From positions 62,001-126,000 of the forward strand of contig CAWAOX010000013.1 in the NCBI GenBank assembly GCA_963783835.1: a stretch of 64,000 bases of DNA, given 5' to 3'. Made by a program: the position numbers and the translations under genes. Shown piece after piece: positions 15,621 to 22,203 of the stretch. How positions within the stretch are numbered: position 1 is the first letter of the stretch; the number at the start of each line of letters is the position of its first letter. The notes below the pieces were generated by a model, which was not told the DNA's origin, searched no databases, and worked only from the letters and a program-made list of their open reading frames with translations. Source of the stretch: CAIQPS01 sp963783835 (GTDB lineage: Bacteria > Actinomycetota > Thermoleophilia > RBG-16-64-13).

Positions 15621-17116
15621 GCCGCCACCTCGGCGAGAGGCGCGACCGTCGGAACCTGGAGGCGCTGCTCGACCGCGTGCGCCGCTTCGAGCAGCCCCCG
15701 CTCCGAGAAGTGGGGCCCGATGATCTGGAACCCGACCGGCAGGCCCGCCGAGAACCCGGCCGGGATGCTGATGCCGGGCAGGGCGGCCAGGTTGACGGGG
15801 ATGGTGCACAGGTCTCCCAGATACATGGCCAACGGGTCGGCGATGCGTTCGCCGATCTTGAAGGCGACGGTGGGCGACGTGGGCGAGATGAGAAAGTCGA
15901 AGTTCTGGAACGCCCGGGCGAAGTCCTGGATGATCAACGTCCGCGTCCGCTGGGCCTGGGCATAGTAGGCGTCGTAGTAGCCCGCGGAAAGGGCGTAGGT
16001 GCCGATCATGATCCGCCGTTTGACCTCGGTGCCGAAGCCTTCGCTGCGGGTTCGGATATACATCTCGTAGAGGTCTTCGGCGTGTGCCGTCCGGTGACCG
16101 TAGCGGACCCCGTCGAAACGGGCCAGGTTGGAGCTGGCCTCGGAGGGAGCGATCAGATAGTAGGCGGCGATGCCCCGCTCCACGCTCGGCAGGCTCACCT
16201 CTTCGCACACCCCGCCGAGTGCGCTTATGGCGTCCACCGCGGAGTCGAACACTTCCCGCACCCCCGGTTCGATCGCGTCACCGCCGAACTCCTTGATGAC
16301 CCCAAAGCGCAGCCCTTCGAGCGCGCTCCGGTCCGGCTCTCCCGCGGGCTCCGTCAACCCCAGGCTGGTGGAGTCGAGAGGGTCGCGGCCGGCGATGAGA
16401 TCGAGAAGGGCGGCGCTGTCTTTGACGTCGTGGGTGAGCGGGCCGATCTGGTCCAGCGAGCTGGCGAAAGCGATCAGCCCGTAGCGGCTCACCGCGCCGT
16501 AGGTCGGCTTGAGCCCCACCACGCCGCACAACGAGGCCGGCTGGCGGATGGAGCCGCCCGTGTCGGTGCCCAGGGCCCAGGGGGCTTCGGAGGCCGCGAC
16601 GCAGGCGGCGGAGCCGCCACTGGAGCCGCCCGGCACCCGGTCGAGATCCCACGGGTTCCGCGTGGTGTGGAAGGCGGAATTCTCGGTGGAGCTGCCCATG
16701 GCGAACTCGTCCATGTTCAGCTTCCCGAGGAAGGTGAGGCCCGCGGCCCGCAACTTGGTGATGATGGTGGCGTCGTACGGGGAGATGTATCCCTTGAGGA
16801 TCTTGGAGCCGCAGGTGGTCTCCATGCCCTCGACGGCGAAGATGTCTTTGAGCGCTATCGGCACTCCCTCCCAGGGGAGCCGATCGGCGAAAGGCTTGGC
16901 GTCGACCCGCGCCGCGGCCGCCATCGCCCCCGACTCGTCCACCAGGAGGAAGGACTTCACCCGCCCGTCGACCGCGGCGATCCGGTCGAGGTAGGCCCGG
17001 GTGAGCTCACATGCCGACACATCTCCCGACGCCAGCAAGTCCCGGCACTGCCGGGCAGTGAGGCCGACGACATCCACCGAGCCGCTGCCTCGCGAATCTC
17101 CGCCCACGCCGGTCAC
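15617..17116 (-). CDS. gatA: Glutamyl/aspartyl-tRNA amidotransferase subunit A (amidase)
   Basis: GatA is the glutaminase of the GatCAB complex. The 499-residue amidase-signature protein shows the catalytic lysine in GVPIALKDIF, the cis-serine and nucleophile region in VPGGSSGGSAACVAA and GTDTGGSIRQPAS, and GLKPTYGAVSRYGLIAFAS. The GTG start at 17116 overlaps the restored gatC stop (GTGA), and its TGA overlaps the gatB ATG. Presence of GatCAB indicates that Gln-tRNA and/or Asn-tRNA are made by transamidation in this organism. Confidence 0.96.
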   Translation of the reverse strand: MTGVGGDSRGSGSVDVVGLTARQCRDLLASGDVSACELTRAYLDRIAAVDGRVKSFLLVDESGAMAAAARVDAKPFADRLPWEGVPIALKDIFAVEGMETTCGSKILKGYISPYDATIITKLRAAGLTFLGKLNMDEFAMGSSTENSAFHTTRNPWDLDRVPGGSSGGSAACVAASEAPWALGTDTGGSIRQPASLCGVVGLKPTYGAVSRYGLIAFASSLDQIGPLTHDVKDSAALLDLIAGRDPLDSTSLGLTEPAGEPDRSALEGLRFGVIKEFGGDAIEPGVREVFDSAVDAISALGGVCEEVSLPSVERGIAAYYLIAPSEASSNLARFDGVRYGHRTAHAEDLYEMYIRTRSEGFGTEVKRRIMIGTYALSAGYYDAYYAQAQRTRTLIIQDFARAFQNFDFLISPTSPTVAFKIGERIADPLAMYLGDLCTIPVNLAALPGISIPAGFSAGLPVGFQIIGPHFSERGLLEAAHAVEQRLQVPTVAPLAEVAA

Positions 17117-17425
17117 CCTATCCGCGGGACCACGAACTGCCCGCGCTCGACGTCAGGACCGTTGGCCATCGCCGCTTCGTGGCGTGAGGCCAGGCCGCGG
17201 CTCGTCGGGGCGGAGCACGTTCTTGAGGGCTACCGCGTGAGAGGTGGTCTCGAGCCCGGAGAGGTCCAGTTCCGCCAACTGCTTGACGTAATCGATGATC
17301 TGGTCCAATTCCGGCTGGAGCCGCGCCATCTCCTCCTCGTCGAAGTGAAGACGCGCAAGCTTCGCGACATGCTCGACCTCTCGCCGGGAAATCATCGTGT
17401 AGTTCTCCTTGGGATGTTCGGGCAT
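17113..17425 (-). CDS. gatC: Glutamyl/aspartyl-tRNA amidotransferase subunit C (one +1 frameshift near the 3' end)
   Basis: GatC is the small wrapping subunit of GatCAB. ISRREVEHVAKLARLHFDEE and the following helices are typical. As read, the frame ends early (after SGDGQRS, stop at 17153), without the conserved tail. Deleting one base of GG at 17181-17182 gives the family ending AMANGPDVERGQFVVPRIG and a TGA at 17113-17115 that overlaps the gatA GTG. The restored length is about 103 residues, normal for GatC. This is the clearest case in the window that a +1 frameshift is a sequence error, because both the tail and the overlap reappear together. Confidence 0.9.
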
Positions 17426-17512
17426 CCGGGCGGCGCTACTGAGCCGTCCGGGCGGCGCCTGAACGGGCCGCCACAGGCCCGGTGGATTATAGCCGAAAGA
17501 GAACGGGCTCCA

Positions 17513-17539
17513 AAGAAAAGGGCGCCTTGGCAGGCGCCC
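17513..17539 (-). terminator. Rho-independent terminator, minus strand
   Basis: Perfect 7-bp stem GGGCGCC/GGCGCCC at 17520-17539 with a six-base loop. On the minus strand it is followed by TTTTCTTT. It lies between cspA and gatC and would back up the cspA terminator at 17621-17646, insulating gatCAB. Confidence 0.8.
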
Positions 17540-17551
17540 GAGAGGAGAAAG

Positions 17552-17579
17552 GAGAGTTTCTTGAATGGGAAAAACTCTC
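17552..17579 (-). repeat. Hairpin between two terminators (function unknown)
   Basis: An 8-bp perfect inverted repeat GAGAGTTT/AAACTCTC with a 12-base loop sits between the two terminators downstream of cspA. It has no T-run after the stem. It could be part of the trailing RNA or a leader for gatCAB; nothing more can be said. Confidence 0.45.
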
Positions 17580-17620
17580 GTTCCTGTTATCGGCGGGCGC
17601 CATCAGGACTTTAGACGAAC

Positions 17621-17646
17621 AAAAAAAGCCCCGCCGAAGCGGGGCT
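17621..17646 (-). terminator. Rho-independent terminator of cspA
   Basis: Perfect stem AGCCCCGC/GCGGGGCT closed by a TTCG tetraloop (minus strand), followed by seven T. It lies 39 bases after the cspA stop. Confidence 0.95.
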
Positions 17647-17684
17647 AAGAGAATGACGAGAAGAGACTATCTCTTCGTTGCGGT

Positions 17685-17885
17685 CTACACAGGCGAGACG
17701 TTCGCCGCCTGCAGACCTTTGGGACCCTGGACCACGTCGAACCGAACGGCCTGGCCTTCCGCGAGCGTGCGGAAACCCTCTACCTGGACCTCACTGAAAT
17801 GGACGAAGAGATCCTCACCCTCCGGCTGCTCAATGAATCCATAGCCCTTCTCGGGACTAAACCACTTGACAGTCCCCTCAGCCAA
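17685..17885 (-). CDS. Cold-shock protein (CspA family)
   Basis: A 66-residue single cold-shock domain (RNA chaperone) with the nucleic-acid-binding motifs GTVKWFSPEKGYGFIEQ (RNP1) and DLFVHFSEV (RNP2), ending GPKGLQAANVSPV. The frame is open further upstream, but TTG at 17885 has GGAGG eight bases before it and gives the standard family length. ATG at 17900 is the alternative. A sigma-70-like promoter lies about 95 bases upstream, leaving a 5' UTR of roughly 90 bases, common for cold-shock genes. Tandem terminators follow. Confidence 0.93.
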   Translation of the reverse strand: MAEGTVKWFSPEKGYGFIEQPEGEDLFVHFSEVQVEGFRTLAEGQAVRFDVVQGPKGLQAANVSPV

Positions 17886-17980
17886 CCCTGCAACCTCCAT
17901 GTCTTCTGGGGCGGCGCGGCACCCCGTGCCCACCCCACTCTACTGCGCTGCGGGCCCGATGACCGGACCCACCGCGCGTT

Positions 17981-18009
17981 ACAGTACCGGAACCATTGAC
18001 CCTGGTCAA
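17981..18009 (-). promoter_or_regulatory. Sigma-70-type promoter of cspA with a palindrome over the -35 box
   Basis: On the minus strand TTGACC and TACTGT are separated by exactly 17 bases. The -35 box is the left arm of a perfect inverted repeat, TTGACC-AG-GGTCAA (17996-18009), which could bind a dimeric regulator. Confidence 0.7.
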
Positions 18010-18066
18010 GACTAAAGACCAACACTCAGCGTCGCTCTTGCCGGAGGGCGTCGGCCTGGACGAGTC

Positions 18067-19146
18067 TCATTCTATGTCACGCAGACCCTGCGCCGCACGA
18101 TAGTTCTTGAGGCGGTTGAGGGTCTTGGCCTCGATCTGGCGGATGCGCTCCCGGGTGACCCCGAACCGGTCGCCCACTTCTTCCAGCGTCCGCGGCCGCT
18201 CCCCCTTGAGGCCGTAGCGCAACTCCAAGACCTTGCGGTCCCGGTCCGGAAGGCTGTCGAGCACCCGGAACAACTCCTCGCGCCTGATCTCCTTGAAGAC
18301 GAGGTCCAAGGGCTGATCGGCTTCGAGGTCCTCGATGAAGTCACCCAGCTTGGAATCCTCCTCGTCGCCCACCGGCGTCTCGAGCGAGACCGGCTCCTGA
18401 GCGGTCTTCTGTATCTCCGCCACCTTGGTGGGCGTCACCCCCAGCGCCTCGGCGATCTCGGCCACGGTGGGCTCCCGGCCGCTGCTCTGGAGCAACTGAC
18501 GCTGCACCCGGTTCAACTTGTTCATCGTCTCGACGGCATGCACCGGCACCCGGATGGTCCGAGCCTGGTCGGCTATCGCGCGCGTGATGGCCTGACGTAT
18601 CCACCAGGTCGCGTAGGTGGAGAACTTGTAGCCCAGGCGGTAATCGAACTTCTCCACCGCGCGGATGAGCCCCAGGTTGCCTTCTTGGATGAGGTCGAGG
18701 AAGACGAGGCCGCGGCCCATGTACCGCTTGGCTATGGAGACGACGAGGCGCAGGTTGGCCTCGGTGAGCCTCCGCTTGGCCTCCACGTCCTTCTTCTCGA
18801 TCAGCCGGGCGAGCTCTATCTCCTGTTGCGACGTGAGCAGCGGGATCCTGCCGATCTCTCGCAGGTACATGCGCACCGGGTCGTCGAGCGTGTGGTCGAT
18901 GGTGACGTCGAGCAGTTCGAGGAACTCCTCCTCTTCGGAGAAGTCCTCGAGATCCTCCTCCTGGGCCTCTCCTACCTCCACCCCCATCTCGCCCAGGAGC
19001 GAGTAGACGAACTCGAGCTCCTCTGGGGATAGGTCGGCGTTCTGCACGAGCGCCCCCATCTCGTCCAGCGATAGGGACCCGTGCGCACGAGCTTGGTCGA
19101 GGATGTCCTGCAACACCTCGTCGTTGATGCCCGAGTCTCCGACCAT
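18067..19146 (-). CDS. rpoD: Primary sigma factor, second paralogue (dnaG-linked)
   Basis: A 359-residue sigma-70 family protein with regions 1.2 (DDPVRMYLREIGRIPLLT), 2 (LVVSIAKRY, LDLIQEGNLGLIRAVEKFDY, STYATWWIRQAITRAIADQ), 3 (IRVPVHAVETMNKLNRVQRQ) and 4 (YGLKGERPRTLEEV, FGVTRERIRQIEAKTL). The start codon directly follows the dnaG stop (TAGATG), so it is the last gene of dgt-dnaG-rpoD. That location, and the classical macromolecular-synthesis arrangement, make it the better candidate for the housekeeping factor. It is clearly related to the factor at 12476-13600 but differs in the N-terminal acidic part and in region 3. Confidence 0.94.
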   Translation of the reverse strand: MVGDSGINDEVLQDILDQARAHGSLSLDEMGALVQNADLSPEELEFVYSLLGEMGVEVGEAQEEDLEDFSEEEEFLELLDVTIDHTLDDPVRMYLREIGRIPLLTSQQEIELARLIEKKDVEAKRRLTEANLRLVVSIAKRYMGRGLVFLDLIQEGNLGLIRAVEKFDYRLGYKFSTYATWWIRQAITRAIADQARTIRVPVHAVETMNKLNRVQRQLLQSSGREPTVAEIAEALGVTPTKVAEIQKTAQEPVSLETPVGDEEDSKLGDFIEDLEADQPLDLVFKEIRREELFRVLDSLPDRDRKVLELRYGLKGERPRTLEEVGDRFGVTRERIRQIEAKTLNRLKNYRAAQGLRDIE

Positions 19147-20979
19147 CTACGACCGGCCCTCTTCGGGATCGAGGTTGGTAAGGTTGGCTTTCACGCTCGC
19201 CAGCAATTGTTGCAGATGGAACAGGTGGCGCTGGTCTTGCTGCATGTCTCCCCCTTCACCCAGATGGTTGCGGAGAGAGGTGATGGTCCGCTTGAGATAC
19301 TGTTCTTGAAGGCGGAGATGGAGCTCGTCGAGGACCGCACCCGAGTATCTGTCCTGGTCGGCTTCCATCACGAGACGTACGAAGAACCGACCCGCCTCCG
19401 AATCCCCGCGGGCCCTCGCCTTGAGACCGGCAAGAGCGGAGTGGCCGTCGTCGATCTCGGCCACCGCGGCAAAGGCCTCGCGGAGACCGGCGAAGACTTC
19501 GCGGTTGCTCGGGTCGGAGAAATGCTCCGGCGTGAGTGCCTGAAGTATGCCGGCGGCGCTGCCGGGGTGGCAGGCCGCGGCGACCAAGAACTCCCGCTCG
19601 ATGGCCGTCTCGTTGCCCAGGAGCCTCTCGGCCATGCCGGTCGTCCGCGCCCCCGCGGCCGGGGCGGCGGGGGTCTGCCTTCTTCTGGAGGGACCGCGCA
19701 AGAGAAGCGCCACACTGTCGGGGGAGAGTCTTAGACGATCGGCGACTATCGGGATCTCCTCTTCCCGCTCCTTGAGAGAGACCGCTCGGTCCATGATGCG
19801 ACGTACCTCCTCGAACGCGCGCACCCGGCCATCGGCAGTCGCAGTGTCGTTCCGGTCCAACGCCTGGCGAAGCTCGAACCCCAACAGCGACATCTTTCCC
19901 GCCATCACCCGGGAAGCCTCCTCCTGGCCCCCCCGTACCGCGATATCGGCCGGATCCTTGCCCGCCGGGAGTACCGCCACCCGAGGACGCAGCGAATGGC
20001 CTCGCGCCAGTTCGCCCGAGCGGAGCATGGCGTCGGTACCGGCGCGGTCGGCGTCGAACATGAAGGTGACGTTGCTGGTGAACCGCATCATCAGCCCGAT
20101 CTGCGCATCGGTGAGAGAGGTGCCCATGGAGGCGACCACATTCTTGACCCCCGCCTGGGCCAGTCCCAGAACGTCTGTATACCCCTCCACGACCACCACC
20201 TCGTCGGCGTCCGCGATCGCGCGTCTCGCCTGGAACAGCCCGTACAGGAGGTGCCCCTTCTGGTAGAGAGGCCCTTCGGGCGAGTTGAGGTACTTCGGGT
20301 TCTCGTCCTTGAGAGTCCTCCCCCCGAAACCCACCACTCTCCCCCGGTGGTCCACCAGAGGAAACATCAGCCGGCCGCGAAAGCGGTCATACGTCTTGCC
20401 CGCCTGGCGCACTAGGAGGCCGGCGTCCTCGAGCTCGCGATCGGTGAACCCCTCTTTGGCCGCCCGCCCGTGCAATCCCCTCCACTCGTCGGGCGATAGC
20501 CCCACGCGGAAGATTCCGCAGATCTCCCGGCCCAGACCGCGCTTTTCGAGATACTCGCGCGCTGCTTGGCCGCTCTGTGATTCCCAGAGGAAACGCTGGT
20601 AAAACATGGCGGCCTTGTCGAGCAGTTGGAGGAGCCTCGCGTCCCTGTCTTTGCGGCCGGGATCGGCGGCGGCGCCCTCTTCGTACTCGACGGACACGCC
20701 GTAACGCTCGCCCAGTTGCTCGATCACCTCCGCGAACGACAGGTTCTCCGTCCGCTCCAGAAAGCGGACGACGTCTCCGCCCTCGCCGCACCCGTGGCAG
20801 TAGTAGAGGCCCTTCTCGGCGCTCACCGTGAACGATGGGGTCTTCTCCTGGTGGAAGGGGCACAGGCCCGAATAGGTGACCCCTCGCTTGCGCAGGCTCG
20901 TATAGCCGGATATGACGTCGACGATATTCGCCGCCTCGAGGACGGATTGGACGCTGCTGTCTTTGATGAAGGGGCTCAT
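19147..20979 (-). CDS. dnaG: DNA primase
   Basis: This 610-residue primase makes RNA primers at the replication fork. It has an N-terminal zinc-binding domain (GLCPFHQEKTPSFTVS and YYCHGCGEGGDVVRF), the catalytic core (KYLNSPEGPLYQKGHLLYGL), the TOPRIM acidic motifs (VVVVEGYTDVLGLAQAG and FMFDADRAGTDAM), and a C-terminal DnaB-interaction region. It lies 13 bases after dgt and abuts rpoD, so the three genes are one transcription unit. Confidence 0.96.
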   Translation of the reverse strand: MSPFIKDSSVQSVLEAANIVDVISGYTSLRKRGVTYSGLCPFHQEKTPSFTVSAEKGLYYCHGCGEGGDVVRFLERTENLSFAEVIEQLGERYGVSVEYEEGAAADPGRKDRDARLLQLLDKAAMFYQRFLWESQSGQAAREYLEKRGLGREICGIFRVGLSPDEWRGLHGRAAKEGFTDRELEDAGLLVRQAGKTYDRFRGRLMFPLVDHRGRVVGFGGRTLKDENPKYLNSPEGPLYQKGHLLYGLFQARRAIADADEVVVVEGYTDVLGLAQAGVKNVVASMGTSLTDAQIGLMMRFTSNVTFMFDADRAGTDAMLRSGELARGHSLRPRVAVLPAGKDPADIAVRGGQEEASRVMAGKMSLLGFELRQALDRNDTATADGRVRAFEEVRRIMDRAVSLKEREEEIPIVADRLRLSPDSVALLLRGPSRRRQTPAAPAAGARTTGMAERLLGNETAIEREFLVAAACHPGSAAGILQALTPEHFSDPSNREVFAGLREAFAAVAEIDDGHSALAGLKARARGDSEAGRFFVRLVMEADQDRYSGAVLDELHLRLQEQYLKRTITSLRNHLGEGGDMQQDQRHLFHLQQLLASVKANLTNLDPEEGRS

Positions 20980-20992
20980 CGACCGGCTCTGC

Positions 20993-22087
20993 TCATGTGG
21001 CGGCCCACGATCGAGGCTCGAACAACTCGCGATAGCGGCTGATGGCGTACCGGTCGGTCATCCCCGAGATGTAGTCCGTCACCCCGTGCACGAGCTCCAG
21101 GTGGGCGGCCTCCGGGTCGGCGGCGCCCGCTCGTTCGGCGGCAGTCCCCAGATCAGCGCCGGCGCCCTTGCGGCTACCGGCAGGCGGCTCCTGGCCCATC
21201 TCCTCAGGGTGCTCGAGGAAGTACTGCATCAAGTTGGTGATGACGTGACGCACGCGCTGCTCGCCGGCGCGCTGCAAGGATTGTGGGTAGACGGTCTTGA
21301 ACAGGAAGTCCCTCATCTCGTCCATAGCCTTCGCCACCTCCGGGCTCTGGACGATGGTCCCGGTCTCGTAGCTCGCGTCGACAAGATCGTGCACCAGCAC
21401 GTCGATGCGGTCGCCGCCCGTTCCTCCCAGAAGACTCAACGGCTCCTGGGGAAGATCGGCCGGCGTTATGAGTTCTGCCCGCACCGCATCGTCGATGTCA
21501 TGATTGATATAGGCGATGCGATCGGCGAAGCGAACAATCTGGCCCTCCAGGGTGACCGGCTTCTGGTCCCCGGTGTGATGGCGGATGCCGTCCCGCACCT
21601 CCCAGGTGAGATTGAGCCCCCGGCCGTCGTTCTCCACCACCTCGACCACCCGGGCGCTCTGCTCGTTATGCGTAAAAACCCCGGCGCCGAGCTCCTCCAG
21701 TGCCTCGCGCATCACCTTCTCGCCCGCGTGGCCGAAAGGAGTGTGTCCAAGATCGTGCCCCAGCGCGATCGCCTCGGTGAGGTCCTCGTTGAGGCGAAGG
21801 GCCCGAGCGATGCTGCGGGCGATGCCGGCCACCTCGAGTGTATGGGTCAGCCTCGTGCGGTAGTGATCGCCCTCCGGCGCGATGAACACCTGGGTCTTGT
21901 GTTCGAGCCGCCGGAACGACTTGCAGTGCACGATGCGTCCCCGGTCGCGCTGGTAGGGGGTGCGCAGCGTGCAGGGCTCTTCGGGGTGCTCGCGCCCGCG
22001 AGAGTCCGCGGAACGCTGCGCCCACCGGGAAAGGCCCGCCTCCAGTTCGTCGGCGGACAAGCTCACTCTCCCGGCCTTCTCGTGCAT
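20993..22087 (-). CDS. dgt: dGTPase / deoxynucleoside triphosphate triphosphohydrolase
   Basis: A 364-residue HD-superfamily protein that hydrolyses dNTPs (often dGTP) to the nucleoside and triphosphate. Metal-binding motifs are RTRLTHTLEVAGIARS and AIALGHDLGHTPFGHAGE, with a further Asp in QIVRFADRIAYINHDIDD. RTPYQRDRGRIVHCKSFRRL near the N-terminus is the conserved start of the family. The ATG at 22087 begins the dgt-dnaG-rpoD cluster, where the enzyme may tune the nucleotide pool for replication. Confidence 0.94.
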   Translation of the reverse strand: MHEKAGRVSLSADELEAGLSRWAQRSADSRGREHPEEPCTLRTPYQRDRGRIVHCKSFRRLEHKTQVFIAPEGDHYRTRLTHTLEVAGIARSIARALRLNEDLTEAIALGHDLGHTPFGHAGEKVMREALEELGAGVFTHNEQSARVVEVVENDGRGLNLTWEVRDGIRHHTGDQKPVTLEGQIVRFADRIAYINHDIDDAVRAELITPADLPQEPLSLLGGTGGDRIDVLVHDLVDASYETGTIVQSPEVAKAMDEMRDFLFKTVYPQSLQRAGEQRVRHVITNLMQYFLEHPEEMGQEPPAGSRKGAGADLGTAAERAGAADPEAAHLELVHGVTDYISGMTDRYAISRYRELFEPRSWAAT

Positions 22088-22127
22088 GGCGTCACCGGCC
22101 TCGTCGATGCAGTCCTGTCAGACGTCC

Positions 22128-22156
22128 AGACTCCGCGACCTCGACGCGTATGTCAA
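22128..22156 (-). promoter_or_regulatory. Candidate promoter of dgt-dnaG-rpoD
   Basis: A perfect TTGACA lies on the minus strand at 22151-22156. The hexamer 17 bases on is only GAGTCT, so the -10 element is weak. Confidence 0.35.
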
Positions 22157-22203
22157 GCGGCAGGCGTCGCTCACCCGCCGCTCCGTGCATTGGTCTCGCC
22201 GGC

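Noticed and set aside
15621..16208. A long N-terminal extension of gatB over gatA
   Set aside because: The frame is open only because of GC-rich codon bias opposite gatA. GatB begins at the ATG overlapping the gatA stop.
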